Assembly (NCBI GenBank): GCA_960531495.1
Contig: OY482859.1
Location: 15,771,274 to 15,835,273, forward strand
Source: Zeus faber
Taxonomy: Eukaryota > Chordata > Actinopteri > Zeiformes > Zeidae
Direction of reading: 5' to 3'
DNA: 64,000 nucleotides
This document shows, in pieces, positions 39,761-53,404 of this stretch. How positions within the stretch are numbered: the stretch's first letter is position 1; every line of letters begins with the position of its first letter. The notes beneath the pieces were generated by a model. That model saw nothing but the letters and a program-made list of their open reading frames with translations, did no database searches and had not been told where the DNA came from. Both the position numbers and the translations under genes were made by a program.

Positions 39761-41856
39761 CTATGGAAATCCTAGTGGATCTATCAGCCGCTGCAGTGCA
39801 GTGCAGTCCTGGCAGCACATCATGTCCTGTATTGGTTTGCCTTCATCATCCTCGTAGCTTCTGGCCAGAGAGGCTGCAGTTTATTTATATGCACGCTGCG
39901 TGACTGCCATTTCATAATACCAAGGAGCCAGACACGAAGGCCGCTGACTGGAGCTATTGAGCTAAAGTAAATGTATTATACACAGCAACGGTAACCACTG
40001 CACACCACCCGCTCCCTACTGCTTAGAGTGGAGCGGCAGATGTAATATTACTATACCTTTAGCGATATAGATAGTCAGCATATATTTTCTCTTCCAATTG
40101 GGCGATATCTGCAATAGGCCTAAATATGTCATATTCAATACATATATTGAAAAGGTTTTTTTTTTTTACCCCGTCAGTTAATGCCTTTGTTGATCTACAG
40201 GGCATTTTATGACATGGTTGAATAGATAAGGGGTGTCCTGATAAGTATTTTGGTCCACATGAAGTCGCAGTCTGACTTATCCTGCCGTTAACTTAAAATG
40301 GTATAAATCAATGGTCTCAAACTCAAATGACCTGGGGGCCAATCAATGGCCAGGTTGTCTTCCTCTAGGGCGACAGTATTGAACTTCAAGGGGCTGTTTT
40401 TTTGTTCCCCCCTCCTGCACATTATTTAATTGCCTCTTGGTCCTGTTATAGATCGCTCTCTGTTATCTAATGCTGTTGAATATTTTGAAACCATTAAGTA
40501 CATTTGTGTGGATTCATTAAGCATTGTGATTTGTAAAAAATATTTTGTGGGACAGATTTATCAATATATTATCACCATGTAGAGGACGACATTAAATTGC
40601 CTCTTGGGCCGGATGGGGCCTGTAGATTGAGACCCCTGATGTAGATTATTGCACTGCTTTATAATTGACTAGTAACAGAAATAAGATAAGGTAAGGTCTA
40701 GGTGTGTTTCGCTACTGTCAACCAAAGGAATACAAATCTTTCAATTTCTGATGACCATTGCAATTCCTTTGTGCCCTAGTTATAATACCACTGCTGTAGG
40801 AAGTGCTTGACTCTGAGTGATCAACGTACCTGTAACATACATGTCATTTCCCAACGCTGCTATGCTGTATCCACCCCCCAGGTGGTCTGGGAACTCAGCC
40901 AGGTAACGCCACTGTCCGGTCTGTGGGTTGTAGCAGTCCACTGTAACCAGCTCGTCGCAGTCTTGGTCGCAGCCGCCCACCACCACCAGGATCTCCGCCA
41001 GCCCTGTGGAGGGCCGCGGCCGCATGCGGTTGCACAGCCTGTCGTGGCGGTCGTACTCGCAGGACTGGAAGCTGCGCGCCTCGTTGACCATCCGGAGGCA
41101 GGTGGGTGACAGGTAGACCAGGGGGTCACTCTCCACGTGGGCCAGCAGGAAGAACCGCCTGACGAAAGGCAGCCGTACCTGCTGCAGCAGCTCAGGCCAG
41201 TAGTGCAGCCGGCGCTGGAGGTCAGCCTTCACCCAACGCACCGCAATCTGATAGGCCGTCTCCTCCTTGTCCACGCATAGCTCGTCATCTGACACAAACT
41301 CCAGGAGGCGTTTCCACGGCAGCCGCTCAAAGTCTGTGCCTTTGGCCAGCTCCATGATGTTCTTGAGGACGAAGCGTCGCGCGCTCGCGGCCAGCTCTCT
41401 GCAGGCGTAGGCCTCTGCGAAGTCCTGGATCTCCAGGCAGTTGGAGACATCCAGCCGCTGCTCCAGGAAGGCGCAGCACGCATCCTTGACGGAGGGGAAC
41501 TGGAACAGGTCAGCCGTCTTCAGCAGAAGGTCCACATTGTCCTGGGTTACTGTGACACGGCCCGTATAGCAGAAGTCCACCAGCAGGCCCAGTAACTCGG
41601 CCGACACCTCATGCAGCACCACCTTGTCCATGCCACTCTCCCTCAGTGTCCCGGCAAACATGGCCCGGAAGTAGGTGCTGGCGGCGGCCAGCACGGTGCG
41701 ATGGCAGTGGAAATCCTTGCCTTCGGCACACAGTGTGACGTCGAAAAACTTGCGCTCCCGGCGAAGCTCATGGATTCCCCGCAGCAGGTTGAATGCATGA
41801 GCCGTGTCAAAGAAGGGCAGCGTCGACGGCTGCGTCTGCAGGGCTGGCTTCTCCAT
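37868..41856 (-). CDS. klhl21: Kelch-like protein 21, complete coding region in 4 exons
   Basis: Exons, 5' to 3' on the minus strand: 41856-40830, 39394-38989, 38886-38814, 38191-37868. The total is 1830 bases, 609 residues, with closed phases. A BTB domain lies at about residues 25-130 ([30 protein letters not shown]), a BACK domain at about 135-240 ([29 protein letters not shown]), and Kelch repeats at about 285-575 with GG-turn motifs ([18 protein letters not shown]) and spaced Tyr/Trp. In mammals KLHL21 is a substrate adaptor of Cullin-3 E3 ligase that targets Aurora B at the spindle midzone and is needed for cytokinesis. That role is inferred here by orthology. The C-terminal tail is His/Asn/Gln-rich. 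The start ATG has a strong Kozak context (GCCAAGATGG) and the 5' UTR within this exon has no ATG. A hAT-like MITE lies in the first coding intron. Confidence 0.97.
40309..40641. mobile_element. hAT-like non-autonomous transposon in klhl21 intron
   Basis: The left end CAATGGTCTCAAACTC and right end GATTGAGACCCCTGATG are imperfect inverted repeats. Inside are the blocks AAATGACCTGGGGGCC and GGGCCGGATGGGGCC, typical of a widespread fish hAT-type MITE family. There is no ORF. Confidence 0.7.
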
Positions 41857-44800
41857 CTTGGCTCCCTTTGATTTGATCTGTCTCAGGTGGCTTCACAATC
41901 CTCTTGTTATCTGAGGCAGATAAACACATCACACAATAAGGGACTCTTTGAACCATTTGACATTGTTTAACCTGTGGTATATGTATTGTATGAAGTTCTA
42001 ATGGAACGCCGTAGAAGGATATTCTGATAGAAGATTAACTCAATAGTATTTCGTTTAGAATTGTCAACAACCATGTACTGTAAAAACATTTACACTGAAC
42101 TAAACATTTGTTTCATATTTCAATCAACTGGTTCAAACCGGTCTACAAAACTGTAAGCAACTTAACGAGAGTATTCATTTAAGAAATTCAATAACAAATG
42201 ACAAATTCCAGAAAGACCTTACTAGCCCTACCTGATGAGCCCTGAGGCTTGTTGTCCAATGAAACGGATACGGCAAAAACCCTGTCTATGTTCTAGAATG
42301 TACGAGAGCAAAGCCCAGCACCAATGTGCTGAATATGACCAGCTCCTTCCCTGTGTTTAAGAAAGAGCGCTGGCTCAGAGCTATAAATACACCAGCAGTG
42401 TCTGTTACAAGGCAGGGGTGGGGGAGATTTCAGTGGAGAACACCTAAGGCACTGTTGGCTACAGCTTTGGGGTAAACTATCTACCCCCCTAGAGCCAGCA
42501 GAGCCCGGGCCTCCTCTCCACCCTTAGAGCTCCAGCAGACCAAAACATAGAGCTTCCTGTCATAATAATCCACCAATCAGCTTGTGAAAACAGCAGAGGA
42601 AGAAGCCTGTGCCGATCAGAGTGGAGGTGGATCAAATCTGCTTATTTAACCCGGTCGTCGGGAATCACCGGGGGATTATTAGGTTATTCATTTTGGTAAA
42701 TAAATGTCAGTTTTAACAGGGTGTTGTATGAACACATAACTTTCAAGTTATGAAATTTCAGATTTCAAAAGGCCAGTTTTGTGTCGTGACCTAAGGCACC
42801 ACCAGCCTGCCAACCAAAAAGTTGTCTTATTCATCTTTAAGGTTGTATAACACATATCCAATAAAAAAAACATTCGTTTTTTTTGCTAAGATTGTCATCT
42901 AGCATTATTGTACAATCTTAACATTTTCCATTGAAAAGTCTTTATGGAACACAAACTCAACGCCCTACAGAGTGTGCCTCTCTGTGGAAGCAGCACTTCA
43001 TGGAAGAATCAAAGTGTACAGCGATGCGAGAGCGTTGAGAGATTTGGGGATATTCATTCCTTCCTAAAATACACAGGGATCTCTTTACAGAGACTTTCTC
43101 AACGGTTGTAATCCACTCTTTGGTCCTGCATGGACTGAACAGACACAGGCAATGAGGAGGAGCCCAGCTCGCATTCCACACTGGGGTTCAACAATGCAGC
43201 AGCACTAGGAGCTCTGCGAGGGATCAAGCTGCTCTCCTGAATGACAGACTGGGCCTCAGCAGCCTCTCCGCAAACACCCCGACCTGCTGCAGCCTCCTCC
43301 TAACTTCTGTTAAGGCAATTCTCTGTTCCATGTTAGAGATAATTGGATTTCCTTGTGTGGAGATGACGAGCCCTCGCTCTGACCCGAGTCATGTCTAGGT
43401 CTTTCTTTCAATGGAGAATGAATATTCATACACAAAAGCAGACAAATGGGAATCGGCCTTATTTTTCAAGGCGTGAGTACGCAGAAAACAAATAGCGCGC
43501 AAACTGAGCAGAATCCAGTGTGTTTTCTCCGCCGGCCCCAAGAATACCAAACAGAAATGCTATACTCTCAGGAGGAGGAGAGAGGATGGGGAAATGAGGT
43601 ACAGCAAAAAAACGGACTGGCATATGAGGACGAGGTGTTGAATACAGAGAGACAGAGAGACCAGTGTCAACCTGCCCCCACCACCACCCCCTGGTTCCCC
43701 TGGGAACAGGAGCAGAGTGCCTGCGGCACTGAACTCATGACCTACACTTAGCAATGACGACCTTTTAGCAGAACACAAACTGTGCTTTAGTCACCATTCT
43801 CTGTATGGTTCAAGTTAAAACTCAGATGTGGTTTGCTCACGTTGTGTTTGTGTCCGAAAATGGCTGAGGAAGTAGTCACTAGGCAGTATCCCATAATATG
43901 TAACAGCTGGATATGTTCGCTAGGTTTTATTTCAGTGGTTGTGCAATAACTGACGGTGAAACATAAAATAAGGCTAGGGGGTTTGCTCAGGAGCTATATT
44001 TGAATAACAGCTTCAGCAGATTGCTCACAAGTCTAAAATCATCGTCGACGTCACACAAGCTTTACGGTTTCTTTTTGAAGAAAAACAAAATAGACAATGT
44101 TTGGAGTGAAAGAAAACAAAAATATGATTTAAGCTCAACAAGAAATCCATCTTATGCGAGGATTTTGCCTGGCTTTAATGTGGACTCCACTCAAATCGAT
44201 GCAAGACACAGATCCAGACAAAAAAAAACAACAAAAAAACCAAGATTTCACTAAGACTATGTTTATCTGGGAGCTATTATGTATATGTGAGCATGGTTGA
44301 TGACAAACAGATGTAAATGTTGTGCTGTTTGGTTGCAAAACAACTATTGTTGTCCCTTGGTGGCATGGCCTTGTAAATACCAAGCAAAATTCTGAATCTA
44401 GAATTGTGCCTTACATTGTATGGATTTACTCATTACTTTATTCCCACTTGTAGTCACAGGATGTTCACAGTCTTATCCTTAATGACATGATCATGACAAC
44501 TCTACCTATCCTGAAACATACAAGTTCTCTGTCCCCCCCAAAAGTCCCGAAGTGCAACTGGCTGCCAACACAGCTGCCCCCTGCACGGTGTGCACACCGG
44601 GGTCGGAGGGGGACCGTCGGCGTGGAGAGATCTCACTCCTGGTGCTGCGCGGCCCAGCTCAGCTTGGCCATAAAAAGGCAACCAGGGCATCGCATTCCTT
44701 CCGAGGGGGGACGGAGTGGGACTTCCCACTCAGAACCGAGTTCAAACACTGGGAACGTCAACGCAACATCTCGGGAGGTTGTTGGCAATCCCATCAATGG

Positions 44801-45309
44801 CTTCATTTGTTGACAAGCCAAAGGGTTTTATTGTTTAGCAGCCCTGTGTTGGGGTAAGGCCTGTAGTCCTGTTAGAGACAGCAAGGGAAGACAGTTTGCC
44901 CAAGCAATATCAAATGTCCTAGCATAAACTACGAACCTGGTTCTGATGCAAGGAACTAGGGATGGCCATTATTGATAAAATATAATTAAATATATTTGAC
45001 AGACGCCTCGAGATCGATAATAGACCATATTTTGGCTACGACTATTGGTGCTTCCGTCACACATTTACACAAGAAACATTTGAGAAACAATAATTGGCAA
45101 GTGCAACAGCTAAAACAGTCTCCGAAGTCGGAAAATTGAATTACTTGACTGCCAGGCAGTTTAAAAAAAAACAACAACATTTAACCAAATCAACCAACCA
45201 CTTTCCTTCGCTTATTTTCCCATAAACCGCGGCCTCTGCTCCGCGGACACGCACGTACCTCCTCGGTATCAAAACCCGGCGGGCGAATGTTTTTCCCATG
45301 TCTACTCAC
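41857..45309 (-). other. klhl21 5' UTR part and upstream intron
   Basis: Bases 41857-41910 are probable 5' UTR, with an acceptor at 41911 (CTGCCTCAG/ATAAC). A strong donor on the minus strand (CATCG/GTGAGTAGA, exon end at 45310) suggests an intron of about 3.4 kb. A second possible donor, ATCAG/GTAGGG at about 42230, could end an alternative 5' exon. The short ORFs inside look like chance. Confidence 0.55.
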
Positions 45310-45690
45310 CGATGGCCAGGTCGGCTTCAGGGCGGAACGGCGAGATATCGACTTGCTGGGGCGTGGAAAGACCTAACGCGCGGAACGAAACTTTGACGGC
45401 GCGGAACTCCGAGGAGCTGCCTTCGCCATGGCCGTGCGTGCGACATGTTAGGAGGCTGCCGATTGGACGGGACCGCGGACGCGGCGACGTAATCCGTGCG
45501 GCGTTCGCGTAGCATGGGAGAGACGGGAACTGCCGAGATTTCAGCGTTGAGGGAGGGGGGGGGGGGGGGGGGGGGGGGAGGTGCCCCGCTTCAGCTTCCC
45601 AGGAGCTGGGCGTGTTGCCGCGTACTCCGATGGCTCTCACCTCGGCGTGTCCGATGCGGGGGGGGATCCCAAGCGAGCCTACAGGTGTGA
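45310..45690 (-). promoter_or_regulatory. Probable klhl21 promoter and non-coding first exon
   Basis: The CpG-rich stretch ends (in transcription direction) at the donor at 45310. The first exon presumably starts between 45310 and about 45530. A minus-strand ORF starting at 45640 crosses this exon in a frame that, after splicing, would overlap the klhl21 start (see findings). A run of 24 G lies at 45555-45578. Confidence 0.55.
45555..45578. repeat. Poly-G run
   Basis: 24 consecutive G on the plus strand (poly-C on the klhl21 strand), just upstream of or inside the klhl21 promoter. Its length may be affected by sequencing error. Confidence 0.9.
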
Positions 45691-47096
45691 CCCAAATTGG
45701 CCCGGGCCTGGATAACGGAGTGATCCATCTAAAACGAAAACAAAAAAGTACAATCTTCTGCTGCCCTCACCACGCGTATGCGTGCGTAGATACGCAGCGA
45801 TATAAAGTACAGTCAAAGTATAGGTTCTCAAATACATAACTCTATTCCCTTCTATATTGTACCCCCCACTCTGTATTACTTTTTTGAGTCTTTATTTTAT
45901 TTTTATTTAATTGTATTTGGATTATTCTATTCCCCAACTGCATTACGTCTTGGAAATCAGTTTCAGTGAGCTAGGTAGGAATTAGGTTAGTTTAGTAATT
46001 GTTGTGCATAATCTTCGGATGCGTTGTAAAGGCATTTCACTGCATATATGTATGAACGTATGTATATGTCTGTGACCAATAAACCTCTTCAATCATGAAA
46101 TTGAGATAAACCCTCCCAAAAGGTACCCAAGACAGGGGCTGACTTGAGGTGTTTCCAAAGGGAGCGGTGGGAGACTGTGCAACAGCACAAAAGTATCCAG
46201 AGTGACCATCAATCTCTAAGCACATGCAAATAACTTGTTAATAAGTTGACGCAAACTCTTACAATATACGCACAAGCAAATAAACTTGCGGATGAAAGGA
46301 GACGGCAAATGTATTGGTAATCGATCTGGCCGATCTGGGATGTGACAGCGTTAACGAACCGTTTTGCCGGTTGGGATCTCACAGCTTTGTGATGTCACAA
46401 TGGCGATTGGTAGGGACAGCGCGTCAATACCGGTGATGCACATAAACGGATAGTGAGGCGGGTACCGATCCATTATTTTATAAGGCGCGGAATCTCGATT
46501 AACGCTTAGTAAGTCGCCTATTTTGTTGTTCAATATTACATTATTTACATTGCTCATTTCTGCTGTTCTTTGGTGTCTTTTAGTAGAATCTAAAAAGTTA
46601 CAATACAGCGATACAATGCACCATGGCGTGATGGTTATTTTTGTATATATATATTATTATTATACTTATTATTTTTGTATATTTATTATTATTATAATTA
46701 AAAATATATTTTGCTGAAGGTTATATGACAATAAATATATTTTAAATGCATGTATTATTTCTCACAAGTATTCCACTCATGAATGTAATATTGATCCATG
46801 TGTGCAGAAACTAACTTAAATGAGTAGCTTCTATAGCTCATAAATAAACATTTGTATAGTGCCGGTGTCATTATGTGTAAGTGACTAGGATCCAAGGACA
46901 AGCCTTATACCTGTGCTTCCCAACCTTTTATCTGCCATGGCACACTTTTTACAATGAGACAAATACCATGCTGCACTATCCCATTAACCACAGAAATAAA
47001 CTTCAAACATGTATAAATGTGCTTATGGCACATTATGGCCTACTAATAGTTCTCGCTTTCAGTGTGAAGCTTGAGCTTATTGTGGTGCACACAGAG

Positions 47097-47195
47097 CTGG
47101 TATCCTGGCTGGAACTGGTGAATTAGTACAGCCTCGAAATGTTCATCTTGCAACTAATTTCGATTAATTATTGATTTGAAGTGTAATTTGAAAAA
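47097..47195. repeat. Dispersed repeat, copy 1
   Basis: It shares a block order with 51415-51525: CTGGCTG.AACTG, TGAATT.GTACA, CTTGCAAC and a degenerate ATTTATTxATTTxAAGT. It follows a stretch beginning 'GTGCTTCCCAACCTTTT' (46913) that resembles the end of a fish hAT-type repeat. Confidence 0.55.
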
Positions 47196-47281
47196 AGGAT
47201 CGCGAGCCGGCGATGCAAGCGTGCCACCGCCACCGTCTTATGCACACAACTGGATTGACTTTTTTTGGTGGACTTTGTATT

Positions 47282-47872
47282 GTTATGAACTCAGGTGGGA
47301 CCCAAAAGCAGAGATGAGCAAAAGGAAAAATGTGTTTTGTGTTTATGTGCGGACGAATTCTACGGTGGGGGTGAAGAAGGAGAAAGGGATCCGATGGCAG
47401 TAGGAGGGAAGACAGGGAACGGATTTGTGTAGCTGGCGGGGAGCGCTGAAGCGAGGCGACGGCAGGCAGGCAGGGGCGATTCGATCCCGGGACACGGAGG
47501 GGGCATGTAGTAGCATATGTTAACGGCATGACACAAAGATTGCACAGAGGTTTAAGTTGAGCCTGAAACATGTACTACCACTGAGGTGAAACAACAATCT
47601 GGCCACGAGTGGGCGAAGAGCCGGGGATTAAATATTGCAGCAGAGGAGGTGATGAGCCGATTGCCTGCAGGTGAGCAGGGAGGAAGCCACGTCCACGTCA
47701 ACATGCACACACAGAGACAGACGGGGGGTGGGGGGTGACAGGAGAGGAGACACAATGAAAACAACTGGGGGCAAGGTCGCATGGAATCAAATAGTGGGCA
47801 TTACACATTCACAAACCATTTTACAAGCTCAAATATTAATGAGCGTTATTTGATTCCATGTGGCCGGGGCCG
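47282..47872. repeat. Probable non-autonomous interspersed repeat
   Basis: It begins TGTTATGAACTCAGGTGGGAC and ends CCGGGGCCGTGACA, with weakly inverted ends. The interior (GGGATTAAATATTGCAGCAG, GCCTGCAGGTGAGCAGGG, CAGAGACAGACGGGG) resembles a repeat commonly met in fish genomes. No ORF; class not determined. Confidence 0.4.
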
Positions 47873-49683
47873 TGACATATATAGCGTCTGAGAGGCGTAG
47901 AATGTGGAAAAAAATAGATATTATCCAAAGAAAGGGGCCTGACATTACCATAAATGTATTTCTCTCTGTATCTAGTGTATGTATGTCGAGAGAGATCTAT
48001 GTTCTCCTGAGCTTGGCTGCAAATTGCCCAAATCCTTTTGCGTCCTCCATTTATGCCTCGGAGATTACGCAAGATGGCGAACCCCCTCGTCTAATTAAGC
48101 TTTGGACCAGCAGTCATCAAAATTAGTCTTCTCTCGACACCCAAACTTCAAAAAAAGAAATCCAAATAGTGGTTCTGAGAGAATATCCTCGCCTTCAGGG
48201 GCATCCGCAAAACATTTCATACGTCCGCAGTGCATGTCACACCTACTGCAGCCTCGGCCGCTGGTGCACTGACAGAGCCGCCGTCTAGAGGCGTCTGAGG
48301 AACTGTCACAAGCATTTACTCAACTCCCGGCGGTGGTTCTGACGTGTGAGGCGTTTATTTTAACGGCGGCGCGATGGAAAACAAACTTTGCCGTCCAGCA
48401 CTTTTGCAATACAATTGAGCAAAACAATGGAAAACCCGTCCGTGGTTCTTGCATATAGGCTGGAGAGGAATGAAACACCTCTCCCACAGCTTCACACATT
48501 GATCTGCAGCTGTCTCAGGTCGGTCTGTCACCCTGACACCGGCGACATTTCTGGACTTGACATCTCCCCAAAGCTGCGGATCAACACGCCCACGCTGTCC
48601 GAGGTGGGCGAGTCCTCTGGAATATGTCAACACAAGCTACGTGTATCCCATTATCACTTGTGAAGACCTGATGAACGTTTTTAATGTAGAGAGATGATAA
48701 TAATAATATAATAATAGACATAATAGATAATAACCGCCTCAGATTGCAGCAGAGGGGTCGTCGGTCCCTTCACATTTTAAATAACTCCCCTTTGGGATAA
48801 CGACTTGATATACCTCTGGTCACCTCGTGCGGATTTGAACAAGAAGACCAAAGATGGGGAGCCATCCATCAGGGATTAATTCCATGTTTAATTCAGGAAA
48901 CCGCTAAGGATTCAACACATCATCATTCCACCTCTGTCCAAGGGTGGATAATGAGCAGGAAGTAATGAAAAAGAGATGGATCGACAGAAAGGTCTGGAAT
49001 GTAAAGGACAGGGGGGGGGGGGGGGGTGAATCATACCCTTTACAGAGCAATTAAAACGTGGCCCCTAGTTGAACTTGACGTGGCCCTGGCGTGCGCCCCC
49101 CATCCATGCGGCGGAGGCTGCGGTACTGCTGACAGGCAGATTGAGGGGTCACATTGAGTTTGCAAAATGGGAGCCAAGAATCCCGGAGGTTACGCGGAGT
49201 TCAGTCCGAGGGATAGGTGAGGGCCAGCGATCGGTGCCAAAAGAAAAATTAAAATGAAGGGGAAAAAAAAGGGACCAAAACCACACCGCGGGCGCATGGG
49301 AGACCGCGGAACCCACCGGTTGCTTCAAGACAGATGTAGATCAACAAACAGAACACGAACTGGCTCGATGGAGAAAGAGATTACACAAGGAGGAAGCAGA
49401 AGCGGGCCTCTTATTATTTAACTCACATTGTGATATCCATCTCTCTGTCTTTTTGTAAGGTAATCAGCCTCATATGACTTGGCCATGATCGCCGGCAAAA
49501 CTTTCCCTGAAATGAATACTGTTCAACTGGAAATAACTGCGACACAAGCGAGTGTGTTTCTACGTGGCCATGCTGGCCTCTGGGTGGCGCTGTTTTCTAT
49601 GTTGTTGCTTGGCTCTTCCTTCTAGGCTGCAAGGGACCTGTCTGCAAAGGCCCCCAAAGGCTTGCAGCACGAAACACACACGT

Positions 49684-49685
<2 letters not shown>

Positions 49686-49761
<76 letters not shown>
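49686..49761. repeat. (CA)n microsatellite
   Basis: About 76 bp of CA dinucleotides. Confidence 0.95.
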
Positions 49762-49763
<2 letters not shown>

Positions 49764-51414
49764 GTTGATCAATAATATTCGGAAAAAATGGTACTACTGA
49801 AAGGTTTCTCAACGCCCAATGTTCGATTTTATTGCATTAGTGAGAAACAAAGAATCTATCTGCCGTATCCATATATCTATCTATATATTCCATTTTAAAC
49901 AGGGTGTCAATCCAAAACATACCTAGCCTATATAAAGCCCCCCAAAAAACACTGTTACCTACAAACACAAAGACGTCGTTTTGTAGTAGATATGAAATGA
50001 AACGTCCCCCAGTCGATGCGGCCTCAAGTCTGATCTTTGCTCTTTCTTAATGTTCTGAAGATCACATATAGTGCAGATTGCATCAGGGTCCTGGCAATCA
50101 ATCGACCGTTTCCTATATCATTTGGACAGTGCCTCCGGAGGCCCGGGCGGTGAGTTAAACTGTTTCCCAAATGTCATCAGGGCTGCACCGGAGCGGCAGT
50201 AAACCAACCTGGACCTCAGCGCCGGCTCTACCTTTCCTCCAGCCATGTTTTATACATATCTGTCCTGGTCCTGCTCCACTGAGTGCATGTTTAGGGATGT
50301 GCCGCGGTTCGGCGCGTAAATTATTGATACGACAAAGTGCCGCCTTGAATGTCAATACAAAGCCCCCGGGACCCCATCAGTAAGAAACACCGCCAGGACC
50401 AGAGAGGTGGAGACGGAGCGAGAGGGTCTTTGTAGGAAAGAAAGGGAAGGGGAAGGCGGGAGGCGTGAGCCCGAACCAGAACCAGAGAGTGGGGGTTTGG
50501 AGGTCAACCCTAAAAGGCGTGGAAGGAGGAACGCCTGCTGAGCGCACGCTATGTTCTCTTTTCCCCAACAAAAAAAAATACAGCTCTTTATTCACACGCG
50601 GCGGTCCGGCAAAGTTGGCCTCCGGGTGAGGAAAATAAAGGTTGGTTTTGTTTTCCTCAACATCTTAATGAATTATTTATTTAGGTTATCCGACGAGCGC
50701 TCCGAAGGTCCCCGGCTCCGGTCGTTGTTTAACGCCGCGACCTTTGGTGGGGAGCGAAGAAGAAAAAGAATGTTCGTAATCATCCGCAGCGTCGCCCAAA
50801 CACACTAGCACCGGGACGGATTTGAACGCGCGATATAATGTAAATGATCCAATCTGAATATATAATACCCGGCTACGTCTTTAGCTGGCGTTGCAGTCAA
50901 TGGTGAATGGTTTATACCGTGCGACCCCTCCGCCATTCATGAAAGTGCTGTGGATAATTACAGCGGACCCACTCAGTTTCACTCCTCTAATGAGCTCCCC
51001 AAGCTGAACTAAATAACTTTCTCCAGCGCTGTTCAGAGAAACGTTTCAGTGGAGACACCAAGCTGATTTTTTTCCCCATGTAGAGAACGACCAGCGCCCC
51101 CACCGTACACCGTCGTTCAGCGCTTCCCAATTATTTACTTATTGTTTACACGCCGCATTCCACAACACGAATAAATGATTTTGATGGAATTAAATGACTC
51201 TCGGGAGGGTTGCCTTCACAACTCGGAGCCGGACCGACTCCCCTGGCTCTCGTTCGTCGTTCCCAGGAAGTCCTCCCGCGCTCGCCGCGATTTACACTCA
51301 CTGCACCAAACCAACGAAGAGTCAGAATTTTGAAGGATGATCTGCTCTTTACAGAGTGACTCGTCAAGGACGGAATCTCACGAAACGAATCAAACCTCTC
51401 ATCAGTACTAATAG

Positions 51415-51525
51415 CCATTCTGGCTGTAACTGATGAATTGGTACAACCTTGCAATATTGATCTTGCAACGCAAGGGCTGGTTTCCATTATTTATTCATTT
51501 TAAGTGGAATTTTTAGAAAATGTTG
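51415..51525. repeat. Dispersed repeat, copy 2
   Basis: Related to 47097-47195 in the same orientation (CTGGCTGTAACTGATGAATT, then GTACAACCTTGCAATATTG and ATCTTGCAAC). The two copies are diverged. Confidence 0.55.
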
Positions 51526-51696
51526 CCAGCACAACACTGCTGGAATTACCTGTAGCGTTGGCTCCAGTGGCGTGACGTGTGACCCACCCTGGTTTCTAGA
51601 AGGATGTTGTGAGACTCTTGGTTCTGCTGAAGGCAGCAATCAGCAGATTTCAATCAGGGATGGCTGCCTCTGCTGCCTCTGCTGCCTCTGCTGCCT

Positions 51697-51750
51697 TTAC
51701 ATCATCATTTAGCAGACACTTTTGTCCAAAGCCACTCACAGTTATTCCTA
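51697..51750 (-). mobile_element. SINE tail fragment
   Basis: CATCATTTAGCAGACACTTT followed by TGTCCAAAGCCACTCACAGTT is the same tail found in the SINE at 19062-19249 (there GCAGGCGCTTTTGTCC). The tRNA-like head is absent. Confidence 0.6.
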
Positions 51751-53404
51751 TACCGATGGACCGGAATATTCTCTATTTGCCAGGTATATGCAGCAGAACT
51801 TATAGTTAGTTTCCAACAAAGTATAATTTAAAATTATCCGGGAAAAATACTTGTGCTGCAGTTTTTAGTTTCTTTTTTATTTGAGCGATTCTTCCCAAAG
51901 AAAAAGCCCATTTGCTCAAGCTATGAACGAATATTATAGCCAGATATTAAACATAGAAATCCCATTTAGATAGCAGAATGGAGTTTTCTCAATTAAACTG
52001 TATGCTCCATAAATATCAGAGTCACGCACTGAAGACCTAGTTTCACAGATCTGCTTGGGAACCAGTCACTAGTCTGGTTTGCGCTGCGCTGGCGATGGCA
52101 TGCTCGGGATGATACTTTTGCCGATGCAATCGTTGGAGAAAAAAAACACTTTAGCGGCGCTTTATTGTGATTAATAATTCCTGAAGGCCTGGCTATCGGC
52201 CTAATCCATTAAAGGACCGCTGACGTCTTGGACACTTCCTGTGGATATTACCTCCATCTGCATTTGCGCCGTGCACTCTAAGAAAATAAATACGAATGAT
52301 ATTTGCTGAAATCTTCCCCAGTCGCTATGCTTTTGCGGTGAAATTGCCTTGTCTCCTGTGTCTCTTCCCCCCCGTCTCTCGCATAAAATACGGCAGAAAC
52401 ACTCAACGCCGCCCTTGCCGAGGCCAAAGGAGCTCTAATACGCCGTATTAGCGCCCGCTTACCCACCGCAAAATATATTATTTGGAGATGCTCCGACAGT
52501 GTTTCTTCTAGACATCAGCAAAATGTTTCCTCTGGTTTGCAAAGTCACATTCATCATAGTAGCAGCTCCTCATTTTTTCGCAGAAAGGAAGAAGAGTAAC
52601 TTCCTCGCCCCCACGCTGCCGAGGACCCGTCAAGTACCCGTCTCCCCGCTTCGTTTGCCTCCTAATGCGGTGCGATTAATCACGCTGTCACACGACGCCC
52701 CGGGAACCCGGGCGCACGGCAGAACATCCAAATCACGGAGCGGGGAGGTTAACCACCCCTGACCCTATGTTTAAATCTGTGTTTTATTATCGCTCGCGGG
52801 GTCAAGGCAAGTCCCATGCCGCGCCAGCCTACCAGCATGGATTAGTCCTTTACATCTTAACGTTCCTTATTGCTTTCAAACATTTTGATTGTGCATTTCT
52901 TTTTCTGAAGATGGGTAGATCGATAGATACGTATCTATTTGTATTGCCGTCTATTCATCACAGACGGCAATATTAGTGTGACAGCAGCACACATCGAAAG
53001 GACATAATGACATAATAAAAAGATAAATTACAGAAAATTTACAAAAAATTCAAGGGATTAGCAATATAAAATACATATAAAAATGAACAACAAAGGTAAA
53101 AATGGCAAAATATAATAAACCTAAAAATGTACTTAAAAAAAGAAAAAGCCAATAAACCTAGAAATTAACTAAAGATTTTGGAGAAAAAATTGCGATATAC
53201 AGTAAAGCTAAAATACAATAAGCAATACATCTCTACCTGTATCTGAAAAAAGTAGGAAATTGTGCAAGTTTGCTTGCTTAGTCGTGTGATTTTGAGTTCC
53301 CTCAAAATTCCCCAAAAGTTGCCATTTTGCCAATGTCCCTGTTAATGTAATCTCAATGACTCCCCAGGAGGTTGAAGGTGTATGTTGGGGTGGGGAGCCC
53401 AGTG

